Below are positions 14,763-22,079 of a DNA stretch of 24,994 nucleotides, piece by piece; the stretch's first letter is position 1; every line of letters begins with the position of its first letter. The stretch lies in NCBI GenBank assembly GCA_900548565.1, contig URKV01000009.1:1-24994 (forward strand). Reading direction: 5' to 3'. Source of the DNA: an uncultured Collinsella sp. (lineage in GTDB: Bacteria; Actinomycetota; Coriobacteriia; Coriobacteriales; Coriobacteriaceae). The position numbers were made by a program, and so were the translations under genes. Under the pieces are notes generated by a model, which worked only from the letters and a program-made list of their open reading frames with translations, had not been told where the DNA came from and searched no databases.

Positions 14763-14804
14763 AAAACAAAAAGCGCCCGCCCGCCGTTATGAGCGGACGG
14801 GCGC
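14763..14804 (-). terminator. Terminator of agaS
   Basis: On the minus strand GCGCCCGTCCGC (14804-14793) pairs with GCGGGCGGGCGC (14784-14773), followed by TTTTTGTTTT. It separates agaS from nagA, so nagA probably depends on read-through or on its own promoter. Confidence 0.88.
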
Positions 14805-14822
14805 CCTTACAGGGGGACGCGA

Positions 14823-15989
14823 TTAAGCGGTGAAGGGGTGAATCGTCACGCCCTTAACCACGCGGTTGACCGTGCCGGTGGGGCTCGGCGTATCGGGCGT
14901 GTTGCCCACGCGCACGGAGTTGAGCAGGCTGATAGCCTGGGCAAACATCACGAACGGCAGAGCAAGGTAACCCTCGGGAAGTGCCTCGTAGCCCTTAAAG
15001 GTGAAGGACTCACCCTCATAGACGGTGGCACCTTCCTGCTGAACGGCGATGGTGTGCTGAGCGATCTCGTCGCCACCGATCTCGTTGAGGATGTCGATGT
15101 CGTACTGACGGGTGTAGGCGTCGTTGTTGACGAACACGAAGACGAGCGTCTTATCGTCGACGAAGGACTTAGGTCCGTGACGATAGCCCATGGAGGTGTC
15201 GTAGGAAGTAGCGACCAGACCGTGAGCGAGCTCGAGGATCTTGAGCTGGCTCTCCTGAGCAAGGCCACCGAAGGAGCCAGAACCCAAGTAGGTCACGCGG
15301 TTGAAATCGCCAGCCAGGTAATCGGCGATCTCGGGCTCACGGGAGATGACCTCCTCGCCCATCTTGGCAATCGTCTCGACCCACTCGGCCTTCTGCTCGT
15401 CAGAGGCAGTGTCGAAAATAAGGGTGGAGAGCAGGGTCATGCAGGAATAAGAACCGGTCATGGCGAAGCCCTTGTCGTTGGCGCGCGGAATGAGCAGCGT
15501 CAGCGCGTTGGGATCATCGGCAGACTCGACGGCGAGCTTGCCCTCGGGAGCGCAGGTGATGTTGAGGAACTTGACGTTGTGGACGAGCTCCTTGGCAACG
15601 GCAACGGCGGCAAGGCTCTCGGGGCTGTTGCCAGAGCGGGCAAAGGAAACCACGAGCGTGGGATCCTCGGCGCGCAGGAAGTCGCGCGGGGCGCTCACGA
15701 TGTCGGTCGTGGCGATGGGCTTAAAGTCGTAGAGATCAGTGTTGCCAGCGTGACGCAGGTACGGGGCGCAGGTATCGCCAACATAGTCGGACGTACCGGC
15801 ACCGGTGAAGACAACGGACAGACGGCCCTCGCCCATAGCGCGAGCCTCGGCCAGGAAGGCCTCGATGGCCTCCTTGTTCTCGCGATAGATGTTGAGCGTA
15901 TCACGCCAAAGCTCGGGCTGCTGAGCAATCTCGGCCGTGGTGATCTGGGCGCCGAGCTCGGTGAGCTCCTCGACACTCTTCTCGAACAT
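14823..15989 (-). CDS. agaS: Galactosamine-6-phosphate deaminase/isomerase, AgaS type
   Basis: The 388-residue protein has two SIS (sugar isomerase) domains, about 40-200 and 220-370. AgaS converts D-galactosamine 6-phosphate to D-tagatose 6-phosphate and ammonia. VFTGAGTSDYVGD, SFARSGNSPES and AMTGSYSCMT are the phosphosugar-binding loops of the first domain. YLGSGSFGGLAQES and MGYRHGPKSFVDD belong to the second, and the GPK segment is characteristic of AgaS. A glucosamine-fructose-6-P transaminase is excluded because no glutaminase domain is present. Its promoter lies under the operator at 16051, and the gene follows a GntR gene. The product would feed LacC (10843-11778). Confidence 0.9.
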   Translation of the reverse strand: MFEKSVEELTELGAQITTAEIAQQPELWRDTLNIYRENKEAIEAFLAEARAMGEGRLSVVFTGAGTSDYVGDTCAPYLRHAGNTDLYDFKPIATTDIVSAPRDFLRAEDPTLVVSFARSGNSPESLAAVAVAKELVHNVKFLNITCAPEGKLAVESADDPNALTLLIPRANDKGFAMTGSYSCMTLLSTLIFDTASDEQKAEWVETIAKMGEEVISREPEIADYLAGDFNRVTYLGSGSFGGLAQESQLKILELAHGLVATSYDTSMGYRHGPKSFVDDKTLVFVFVNNDAYTRQYDIDILNEIGGDEIAQHTIAVQQEGATVYEGESFTFKGYEALPEGYLALPFVMFAQAISLLNSVRVGNTPDTPSPTGTVNRVVKGVTIHPFTA

Positions 15990-16028
15990 TTCTAATACCT
16001 CTCTCTAGAAGTAATCCTCTGACGTGCA

Positions 16029-16064
16029 ATTATACACTTCGGTTGGTTATCTGGTAGTAACCAG
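16029..16064 (-). promoter_or_regulatory. agaS promoter with GntR-type operator
   Basis: A perfect -10, TATAAT, is read on the minus strand at 16034-16029. CTGGTAGTAACCAG (16051-16064), a 5-bp-arm palindrome, covers the -35 position. HutC-type GntR proteins of amino-sugar loci (DasR, NagR) bind ACTGGT...ACCAGT-like sites, so repression by the adjacent GntR (16104-16835) is likely. The same core recurs at 20344. Confidence 0.65.
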
Positions 16065-16103
16065 TTAAATGCAAAGAATCACCATATGGAAACGATGCGA
16101 GCA

Positions 16104-16835
16104 CTAGTTACTGCGCTGGTGGTAAACCTTGTATTTAAACTGATCGGCACGAGCAACCGAGAGTGTGTACTCCACAACCTCGTTTGACTCGTTATACGTA
16201 GTCCTGACCAAATCGAGCACAGGCGAGCCCTCGACAATTCCCAAAAGGTGGGCATCGGTGGGACGGGCTATGCTCGCATAGAACTCCTCTTCGGCCACGC
16301 GAATCTTTTGCTGAAAGTCCTGCTCAATCACATCGTAAAGCGGCTTACGCTCCAGCAGCGGTCGCTTTAGGGACAGAAATTGACGAACCGGTAGATAGCT
16401 GCGTTCGACCATCATGGGCATGTTGTCGGCAGAGCGAAGGCGCTTGAGCTTAAAAATGCGATCACCGATGCGCAATCCCATATGCTCGGCCAGATTCTTA
16501 TCGGCCTCCATCTCGCAAAACTCGAGAATCGTGGTCTCGGGTTCTCGACCCATCGCGCGCATCTGCTCGGTAAAGCTGTAGGACTGCATAAGATTGGTTG
16601 CTTTTGCCGAACGGTCGGTCACAAAGGTACCGCGACCGTGCTGCCGAACCACCAGTCCTAAACGCTCCAGTTCCTGCAGAGCCAGGCGTACCGTAGTGCG
16701 CGAGAGACCATAGCGCTCCGAAAGTTCGCGCTCGGAAGGAATCATGTCACCGGCGCGATATTCATGGTCAATCTTTTCGGTCAGAATATCGACCAGCTGA
16801 TCGTACAGCGGTTGCTTACGCGCTCCGATCGCCAT
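16104..16835 (-). CDS. GntR/HutC-family regulator of amino-sugar use
   Basis: This 243-residue repressor-type protein has an N-terminal winged helix (about 8-75) with IPSERELSERYGLSRTTVRLALQELERLG and QHGRGTFV. A UTRA domain (about 95-240) is expected to sense a phosphorylated amino sugar. Overall it resembles DasR/NagR/AgaR2-type proteins. GGGAGG lies 5 bases before the ATG. It sits between the PTS operon upstream and agaS downstream on the same strand, with similar CTGGTAGTAACC sites in front of both. This supports a local repressor of the pathway that is relieved when the sugar is present (inference). Confidence 0.9.
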   Translation of the reverse strand: MAIGARKQPLYDQLVDILTEKIDHEYRAGDMIPSERELSERYGLSRTTVRLALQELERLGLVVRQHGRGTFVTDRSAKATNLMQSYSFTEQMRAMGREPETTILEFCEMEADKNLAEHMGLRIGDRIFKLKRLRSADNMPMMVERSYLPVRQFLSLKRPLLERKPLYDVIEQDFQQKIRVAEEEFYASIARPTDAHLLGIVEGSPVLDLVRTTYNESNEVVEYTLSVARADQFKYKVYHQRSN

Positions 16836-16912
16836 CCTATCCTCCCTTTTGCTCGAATTCGGCTAACTACCTAGGGTGTTATGCATTATCTGTCTGCCAC
16901 ACCCGAATCATT

Positions 16913-16954
16913 AAGAAAACAAAAGCCGCGCGCTCTTTCGAGCACGCGGCTTTT
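16913..16954 (-). terminator. Terminator of the mannose-family PTS operon
   Basis: AAAAGCCGCG...CGCGGCTTTT (16921-16954) forms a long stem closed by GCTC-TTTC-GAGC. On the minus strand it ends in TTTTGTTTTC. It separates the PTS operon from the GntR gene and could work on both strands. Confidence 0.88.
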
Positions 16955-17020
16955 AACATACACATGGCTTAAGGGGTCGGGGTGTGAGCCGCGTAGGGAC
17001 ACACCCCTCAAGCTAGAGCC

Positions 17021-18103
17021 TTACCAGATGCTCGGCCAGAGACCAAGCGGGCCAGCGCCCAGGATGCCAAGGACGAAGAGCAGGAGAATGCCCTTGGTCG
17101 GGGTCCAGCTGTGCTTAGCGAACATGTAGTAAAGCAGCAGCGTAAGCATAAGCGGGACGAGCTTCGGGACGATGGTGTTGAGGGTGTCGGCAACAGAGAA
17201 GTTGACCGGATCCTCGGTAACGGTGCCGTAGGTCACGGACTCCATGCCGTTACCCAGATCGGTGACGCCGCACTCGACATCGTTGCCGTCGGCATCGGAA
17301 GCGGTAAGGGCGTTGCCGTCCTTATCGGTCATGGCGATGGTACCGGCCTCAGCGGTCTCGGTATCGATGCCCTCCATACCGGTGAAGTTCTCGGCCTCCT
17401 TCTCGGAGACGATCACGGTAGTAGCGGAGAGACCACGGGTGGTGCCGTTGGGGATCTGGAGGTTGATCTGGGTGCCACCCATGGTGACGACCAGGCAACC
17501 GACGACGAAGACGCCCATGATGGAAGCGGCACGCGTGAAGGCCTGCATGTTGGCGGTCAGAGCGTCAATAGCGCTGGTGCCAAGCTTGTAGGACCAGTTC
17601 ATGAGCCAGAAGCGCAGAGCGAACTGGACGGCGTTGAAGATCACCAGGAAGATGATCGGCGCAGCGGCGTTGCCGTTGATGGCCATGTTGGAGGTGATGC
17701 CGGCCGTGATAGGCACGAGCGTCAGCCAGAACAGGGCGTCACCGATACCACCGAGCGGGCCCATTGCGGCGACGCGGACGGCGCGGATCGTGGGGATGTC
17801 AACCTTGTTCTGCTCGAGCGAAAGCACGATGCCCATAACAAAGGTGACAAGGAACGGGTGGGTGTTGAAGAACTCCAGGTTGTGGCTCATGGAAGCCGCG
17901 AGGTCGTTCTTGTTGGTGTGGATCTTCTCCAGACCGGGGATGATGGAGTAGAGCCAGCCAGCGGCCTGCATGCGCTCGTAGTTGAACGATGCCTGCAGGA
18001 AGCAGGAGCGCCAAGCCATCTTGTTGAGGGTCTTCTGGTCGAGCTGCGGAGCAGGAGTGAGATCCTCGTAGTGCTCCGGGATCACATACTCATTAGATGC
18101 CAT
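17021..18103 (-). CDS. PTS mannose/N-acetylgalactosamine-family EIID component
   Basis: This is the second membrane subunit of the transporter, pairing with EIIC. The 360 residues are longer than usual (about 265-305). The family signature is clear: LDQKTLNKMAWRSCFLQASFNYERMQ, then HTNKNDLAASMSHNLEFFNTHPFLVTFVMG, and MGPLGGIGDALFW at 114-126. Hydrophobic segments follow to about 210 and again at 311-360. Between them, about 217-303, is an acidic, soluble insert of some 85 residues rich in Asp, Glu, Thr and Gly. The ATG at 18103 has GGAGGTGA 8 bases before it and overlaps the end of the EIIC gene by 11 bp, so translation is probably coupled. Confidence 0.9.
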   Translation of the reverse strand: MASNEYVIPEHYEDLTPAPQLDQKTLNKMAWRSCFLQASFNYERMQAAGWLYSIIPGLEKIHTNKNDLAASMSHNLEFFNTHPFLVTFVMGIVLSLEQNKVDIPTIRAVRVAAMGPLGGIGDALFWLTLVPITAGITSNMAINGNAAAPIIFLVIFNAVQFALRFWLMNWSYKLGTSAIDALTANMQAFTRAASIMGVFVVGCLVVTMGGTQINLQIPNGTTRGLSATTVIVSEKEAENFTGMEGIDTETAEAGTIAMTDKDGNALTASDADGNDVECGVTDLGNGMESVTYGTVTEDPVNFSVADTLNTIVPKLVPLMLTLLLYYMFAKHSWTPTKGILLLFVLGILGAGPLGLWPSIW

Positions 18104-18893
18104 CTTCGAAGTCACCTCCGTCAGAAACAGCTGCACCCTTCAGCTCGGTCTGCTGCTGGAAGTCCCAGAAAGCGATGCCGAAGCCGATGAGAGCGAGGAT
18201 GAGCAGAGCAGGGGTTGCCAGCGAATCGTTGGCAACGGTGATGAGCGCGAGGCCAAAGCCCATGAGGAAGAAGCCCCACATATCGCGGTTCATCATAACC
18301 TTGAGCAGGACGGCGAAGCCGACGAAGCGCATCATGCCGCCTGCAGCGGACAGACCGGTCTGCAGCCAAGTCGGGATGGCGGAAGCGATGGTCTGACCAA
18401 TGGTAGCGCCAGCGATGAAGAACAGGGTGACGACGACAGCGAAGATCAGGCCGAGCAGAGCCATGGCGAAGTAGTTCAGGCGCTCAATGCCCTTGGTGTC
18501 CGCGTTGTGAGCCATGTTATCGGCCGTGGACATAAGCGGGGACATAAGCGTGAAGACCAGGGTAACGCCGAGCTGGCCAAGCAGAGCGAACGGAATGGCG
18601 AGACCGACTGCCGCGTTGGGCTCGAGGCCCGTGGCGATAGCGAGAATGGCTGCCATGATGCCGCCGATGACGGCGTTAGGCGGCTGAGCGCCTCCGATCG
18701 GCATGTTGCCGATCGTCATGAGCTGATAGGTACCACCCACGAGAAGACCGGTGTTGAGGTCGCCAAGGATAAGACCGATGACGGCGCCGGTGACGATGGG
18801 CTGATAGAGAGACTCGAGGAAGTCAAACTGGTCGATTGCCGCGATGAACGTGACGACGAAGACCAGAGCGATCTGGATGATCGAGTATTCCAT
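18093..18893 (-). CDS. PTS mannose/N-acetylgalactosamine-family EIIC component
   Basis: This is a 266-residue polytopic membrane subunit (AgaC/AgaW/ManY-like) forming the sugar channel. The protein is hydrophobic almost throughout, with about seven to nine segments. Family landmarks are the N-terminal VTFIAAIDQFDFLESLYQPIVTGAVIGLILGD, GGTYQLMTIGNMPIGGAQPPNAVIGGI and the central LMSTADNMAHNADTKG. The start codon follows AAGGAGG. The gene lies 90 bp after the EIIB gene and overlaps EIID by 11 bp. The sugar cannot be read from the sequence; N-acetylgalactosamine or another amino sugar is inferred from the neighbours agaS and nagA. Confidence 0.92.
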   Translation of the reverse strand: MEYSIIQIALVFVVTFIAAIDQFDFLESLYQPIVTGAVIGLILGDLNTGLLVGGTYQLMTIGNMPIGGAQPPNAVIGGIMAAILAIATGLEPNAAVGLAIPFALLGQLGVTLVFTLMSPLMSTADNMAHNADTKGIERLNYFAMALLGLIFAVVVTLFFIAGATIGQTIASAIPTWLQTGLSAAGGMMRFVGFAVLLKVMMNRDMWGFFLMGFGLALITVANDSLATPALLILALIGFGIAFWDFQQQTELKGAAVSDGGDFEDGI

Positions 18894-18946
18894 CTTGCTC
18901 CTCCTTTCAAAATGTATGTACGCACTTTGGATTTCACGTACAGAAC

Positions 18947-18966
18947 GTCAGGGTTTCACTCCTGAC
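18947..18966 (-). promoter_or_regulatory. Intercistronic hairpin between EIIB and EIIC
   Basis: GTCAGG and CCTGAC (18947-18952, 18961-18966) form a perfect 6-bp stem with an 8-base loop. A further pair, TGTACG/CGTACA, lies just beyond it toward EIIC. There is no T-tract, so it more likely shapes mRNA stability or subunit ratio than ends transcription. Confidence 0.35.
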
Positions 18967-18983
18967 AACGTGGATCACGAGGA

Positions 18984-19466
18984 TTACGAGAAGAGCTTGC
19001 TCGTGTCCTCAACAGGCGTGCTCGGAACGCGCCTGATCTCCAACTCCACCCCCAATTCCTGCAGCTCTTTAAACGCAGCGACATCCTCGTCGTTAACTGC
19101 GACGGAGGTGGCGACTTGGCGCTTTCCTTCCGACATGTGCATGTTGCCGATGTTTACCTTCTTTATAGGCACACCGCCCTTGACGAGCGTAAGCACGTCT
19201 TCCGGTGTTTCGGCCACGATGAAGATCTTCTGGCGCGGGCTCGCCTTGCCAATGACGTCGATGGTCTTCTGCAGAGAGAAGAAACGCGTAGCGACGCCGG
19301 CGGGAGCGGCCATCTTCATGAGGTTCTGGCGCATGGTGTTGGACGCCACGTCGTCGTTGGCGACGAGGATGAGGTTGGAGCCCAGGGTGGAGTTCCACTG
19401 GGTGGCAACCTGACCATGAACCAGTCGGTTATCGATGCGGGTAAGAAGAATGTTGGGTTCTGCCAT
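18984..19466 (-). CDS. PTS mannose/N-acetylgalactosamine-family EIIB component
   Basis: This cytoplasmic 160-residue subunit takes phosphate from EIIA and gives it to the incoming sugar. The active-site motif RIDNRLVHGQV is intact, with phosphoacceptor His17. RFFSLQKTIDVIGKASPRQKIFIV, VKGGVPIKKVNIGNMH and AAFKELQELGVELEIRRVP follow as in AgaV/ManX-type EIIB. GAAAGGAAG precedes the start. It is the third gene of the operon, 36 bp after the YajC-like gene. It is the functional counterpart of the His-less paralogue at 9198-9680. Confidence 0.93.
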   Translation of the reverse strand: MAEPNILLTRIDNRLVHGQVATQWNSTLGSNLILVANDDVASNTMRQNLMKMAAPAGVATRFFSLQKTIDVIGKASPRQKIFIVAETPEDVLTLVKGGVPIKKVNIGNMHMSEGKRQVATSVAVNDEDVAAFKELQELGVELEIRRVPSTPVEDTSKLFS

Positions 19467-19502
19467 GTTGATCAGCTTCCTTTCGTTATTTGCTGACGAC
19501 AG

Positions 19503-19784
19503 TTACTTGATCTCCTGAATCGCGTAACGCGAAACATCTACGACGGCTCCGGATCGGACTTTGATCTGGACCTTCTCGCCTTCGATGCCTTTGACGGTTC
19601 CGTAGATACCGCCGGCGAAAAGAACCTCTTGACCCGGCTTGAGCTCGGTGTGCAGCTCCTTGAAGTACTTCTGCTTCTTCTTCATGTTGATTTGCGACCA
19701 GATGGTGTAAATCAAGCCCATGATGACAAGCAGGCCTAAAAGGGCGACCGAGGAGCTCAGGACGTTGGCTCCGAAATCGGCCAT
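19503..19784 (-). CDS. yajC: YajC-like membrane protein within the PTS operon
   Basis: This is a 93-residue protein with one N-terminal membrane segment (about 10-31). A cytoplasmic domain follows, of YajC type: MKKKQKYFKELHTELKPGQEVLFAGGIYGTVKGIEGEKVQIKVRSGAVVDVSRYAIQEI. YajC is an accessory subunit of the Sec translocon. YajC-like genes are also known next to mannose-family PTS genes in streptococcal loci for glycosaminoglycan use, where the role is unclear. Its ATG shares one base with the stop of the EIIA gene (TAATG), so its translation is coupled to the transporter. A PTS-linked role is likelier than general secretion, though the housekeeping YajC could also be this one. Confidence 0.85.
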   Translation of the reverse strand: MADFGANVLSSSVALLGLLVIMGLIYTIWSQINMKKKQKYFKELHTELKPGQEVLFAGGIYGTVKGIEGEKVQIKVRSGAVVDVSRYAIQEIK

Positions 19785-20227
19785 TAGATGCCGTCCTCGT
19801 CGCCGAAGATATCCTCTTCGTCGGAGCCGGCAACGGATGCGACCGTCTGGGCGGTGATGCCCGTCTGGCCAACGGTCACGGCCTGCTCGCCAAGCTCGGC
19901 GAGCGTGGCGTTGCCGCGGAGGAACAGAAGCTCAATAACCATGGGAAGGTTGGTGCCAGTCAGAACCTCGACGTTGTCGACATCCTGGGCAATCATCATC
20001 GACTGGTTGAACGGGGTGCCGCCAAGCAGGTCGGTAAAGACAAGCACGCCATCGCACTCCTCGCGCATGGCGGTAATAGCGGCGCGGAGATCCTCACCGT
20101 AGGAAGCAGCCTGGTCGCCCTCAAAAGGAACGACGGTAAAAGCGGGCTGGTCGCCAGCAACCATAGCGATAGCGCTTGCGAGGCCGGGTGCGAACTGTCC
20201 ATGACCGGTAAGAATAAAGCCAACCAT
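19784..20227 (-). CDS. PTS mannose/N-acetylgalactosamine-family EIIA component
   Basis: This 147-residue cytoplasmic subunit accepts phosphate from HPr on His9 in GFILTGHGQFAPG. VLVFTDLLGGTPFNQSM and LTGTNLPMVIELLF are the standard EIIA-Man (AgaF/ManX) landmarks. The Asp/Glu-rich C-terminus (SDEEDIFGDEDGI) is unusual, but a short tail in this family is often variable. It is the first gene of the operon EIIA-YajC-EIIB-EIIC-EIID. GAAGGGA lies before the start. A 630-bp gene-free region with candidate operators lies upstream. Confidence 0.93.
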   Translation of the reverse strand: MVGFILTGHGQFAPGLASAIAMVAGDQPAFTVVPFEGDQAASYGEDLRAAITAMREECDGVLVFTDLLGGTPFNQSMMIAQDVDNVEVLTGTNLPMVIELLFLRGNATLAELGEQAVTVGQTGITAQTVASVAGSDEEDIFGDEDGI

Positions 20228-20343
20228 TCAAATTTCCCTTCCGAAGGTGTGTACGATCTGAGTCCGATGATTTTCGGAAGCCAGCGGGCACTCGCCCTTA
20301 AAGCTTCTTAGAAAGCGTTCTTTGAAGACCAGTGGTTTCTAAA

Positions 20344-20357
20344 CTGGTAGTAACCAC
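20344..20357 (-). promoter_or_regulatory. GntR-type operator upstream of the PTS operon
   Basis: CTGGTAGTAACCAC shares 13 of 14 bases with the agaS operator at 16051-16064. The palindrome ACCAGTGGT (20328-20336) lies next to it, and a weaker related site, ACCAGTTAGAACCAG, lies at 20624-20638. The site is about 115-130 bp before the EIIA start codon. Confidence 0.6.
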
Positions 20358-20413
20358 GTGACGTGTTGTTGCCACTATATCACCCCAGAAGAGGTCGCTT
20401 TCGTTGATTCATA

Positions 20414-20680
20414 CGGTAAAACGTTTTTGCACCGCTCACGGTGATAAATCGACCGTTTACCGGTCGTTAACACTTCTACCTGCGGTTTTGAAACCGTTCC
20501 GAAATGCTTTGGCAAAAGATCGGATCTTTTCCTGTGTCTAAACAACGCAGGGCGGCTAAAAATAGCGTGTAGAAAAATTGCAGGTCATTGTGAAGATATG
20601 TGAATTGGTCTTTTTGACTTAATACCAGTTAGAACCAGTTTTGAGATTATCGGTGAACGGTAGTTTTCGACCGTTCACCG
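20414..20680. promoter_or_regulatory. Cluster of CGGTGAACG-type inverted repeats
   Basis: CGGTGAACGGT (20651-20661) and ACCGTTCACCG (20670-20680) form a perfect 11-bp inverted repeat with an 8-base spacer. GACCG-TTTAC-CGGTC (20451-20465) is a related palindrome, and CGGTAAAACG lies at 20414. The half-site recurs in the lacE divergent region (4610 and 4689). The rest of the gap 20228-20858 is A/T-rich and carries no gene I can support. Confidence 0.5.
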
Positions 20681-20779
20681 GTTACTTGCAATCGTTTGCA
20701 GTCGTTTTCCCAGATGAATTAGGGAAACACAATGGAGCGCTTGCGCGGGCGCGAGGCCTACTCCAGTGGTTTCGGCAGC

Positions 20780-20816
20780 AAAAAGCCCGCTAGAACGTTG
20801 TCCGTTCTAGCGGGCT
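20780..20816 (-). terminator. Terminator of the SurA-like gene
   Basis: A perfect 14-bp stem pairs 20784-20797 with 20803-20816 around a 5-base loop. On the minus strand it ends in TTTTT. It lies about 40 bases beyond the stop at 20859. Confidence 0.9.
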
Positions 20817-20858
20817 AAATCAGGCAGATCGGCTAGCGCACAGTAGTGCAGGCAAACC

Positions 20859-21953
20859 TTACGCAAACAGGCCGTAGATGCTGATGTTGGCTTTGGCGTA
20901 GAGGCCGTTAGCATACTCGGTCCACTTGGAGCTGGCGCTCGAAGCCTGCGAAGAGTACTGCTGGTAAGCAGTGTAGTAGGCGGTCATGGCCTGCTTATAG
21001 GTAGCGCTATCGGCCGTAAAGGCATCGTCGGCAAAGGCCTTAGCGTAGGTGCTGTCGGCGTCCTTCCAAGTGCCCTTCTCGCTATCCCACTCGTCGCCGG
21101 CAAGGTTGATGATGTAGTCGGCGTAATCCTTGCTCGCGGTGTCCTCATTGCCGTCAGAAGGCTCGGTCGGAGCGGTCGGCATGCTTGCGGAGCTATCGCC
21201 CACCTTCTTCTTGTAGAGCTTCTGCAGCGTCGCGGACTGGCGGACGATCTGCTTGGCCTGGTCCTTGGACACGCCATACTGCGTGGCCATGGTCTTGTAG
21301 TCAGAAGTGCCGATGGAATCCTCGGCGTACTTCTTCATCTCCTTGGAAGAGACGGTAATGCCCTCGTCCTCGGCGGCATCGAGCAGGATCTTGTTGCGCA
21401 CGTAGGACAGGATGACGTCGGCAGAAGGAGCGGTGTAGTTGCCATCACTATCCTTGACGGTATCGAGGCTGTACTGGCTCTCGATGGCCTCGCGCGCGGT
21501 GATATCACTCTTCTTGCCGTTGTAGCTATAGCTTGCCACGGTCGAATCGAGCTGGTCCTCGGTCAGGGTCGCCGAGCCGACACCCTTGCCGCCAAAGCCG
21601 CCATTGCCGATAAAGAAGCCGACCACCGCAGCGATCACGACGGCAACCACAAAGGCGGCAATCATCGTCTTCTTGTGCTTGGATACGCGATCGTCTTCAT
21701 CGGAACCCAGGATATCGTCGTCCTCATCCTGGGCCTCGGGCATCAGATTCTCGTCAGCGGCATCCGCGGCAATCTGAGCCTCCAGTCGGGCGTCCTCCTC
21801 CTCGGCCGTCGTGCCGGCGGCAATGTGCTCGGCAGACGTACCGGCGACCAGATCGATCTTCTCGTCCTCGTCACCGTCGGGGCCTTCGCCGCGCTCGATG
21901 ATCTGGATGCCGTCGATCTCGTCCTTCTCGTCCTTCTTTTGAATCAGACCCAT
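20859..21953 (-). CDS. Membrane-anchored SurA/PrsA-like protein without a PPIase domain
   Basis: The product has 364 residues. Residues 1-95 are very acidic (runs of Asp and Glu, for example DEDDDILGSDEDD) and presumably cytoplasmic. KHKK and one membrane segment (about 97-116) follow, then a Gly-rich linker and an extracellular helical domain. Residues about 125-255 (LTEDQLDSTVAS, ILSYVRNKILLDAAEDEGITVSSKEMKKYAED, then QYGVSKDQAKQIVRQSATLQKLYKKKV) look like the SurA N-terminal chaperone domain. No parvulin domain follows; the C-terminus is Ser/Ala/Tyr-rich helix. A role as chaperone for exported proteins is inference. AAGGAG precedes the start. Confidence 0.75.
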   Translation of the reverse strand: MGLIQKKDEKDEIDGIQIIERGEGPDGDEDEKIDLVAGTSAEHIAAGTTAEEEDARLEAQIAADAADENLMPEAQDEDDDILGSDEDDRVSKHKKTMIAAFVVAVVIAAVVGFFIGNGGFGGKGVGSATLTEDQLDSTVASYSYNGKKSDITAREAIESQYSLDTVKDSDGNYTAPSADVILSYVRNKILLDAAEDEGITVSSKEMKKYAEDSIGTSDYKTMATQYGVSKDQAKQIVRQSATLQKLYKKKVGDSSASMPTAPTEPSDGNEDTASKDYADYIINLAGDEWDSEKGTWKDADSTYAKAFADDAFTADSATYKQAMTAYYTAYQQYSSQASSASSKWTEYANGLYAKANISIYGLFA

Positions 21954-21991
21954 ATCAGTTACTCCTTGTTAGGAAACATAGTCTTCAATAG

Positions 21992-22020
21992 AATACGCCC
22001 GACAGAGTGCCGGGCGTATT
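21992..22020. terminator. Hairpin between icd and the SurA-like gene
   Basis: AATACGCCCG (21992-22001) pairs perfectly with CGGGCGTATT (22011-22020) around a 9-base loop. Neither strand has a clear T-tract, so it may be a weak terminator of icd. Confidence 0.45.
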
Positions 22021-22079
22021 GATTCTTAGGTTATACGCAAACACTTAAGTACTATTTAGGCGTTTGCAGCCTGCATGTC

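Noticed and set aside
13599..14792. Long open frame (397 codons) opposite nagA
   Set aside because: It is the antisense shadow of a GC-rich gene with the clear NagA motifs; similar mirror frames lie opposite agaS, EIID and icd.
9054..20489. Shared 15-mer TCTACCTGCGGTTTT at 9054 and 20475
   Set aside because: About one shared 15-mer is expected by chance when a 25-kb window is compared with itself, and the surroundings do not match.
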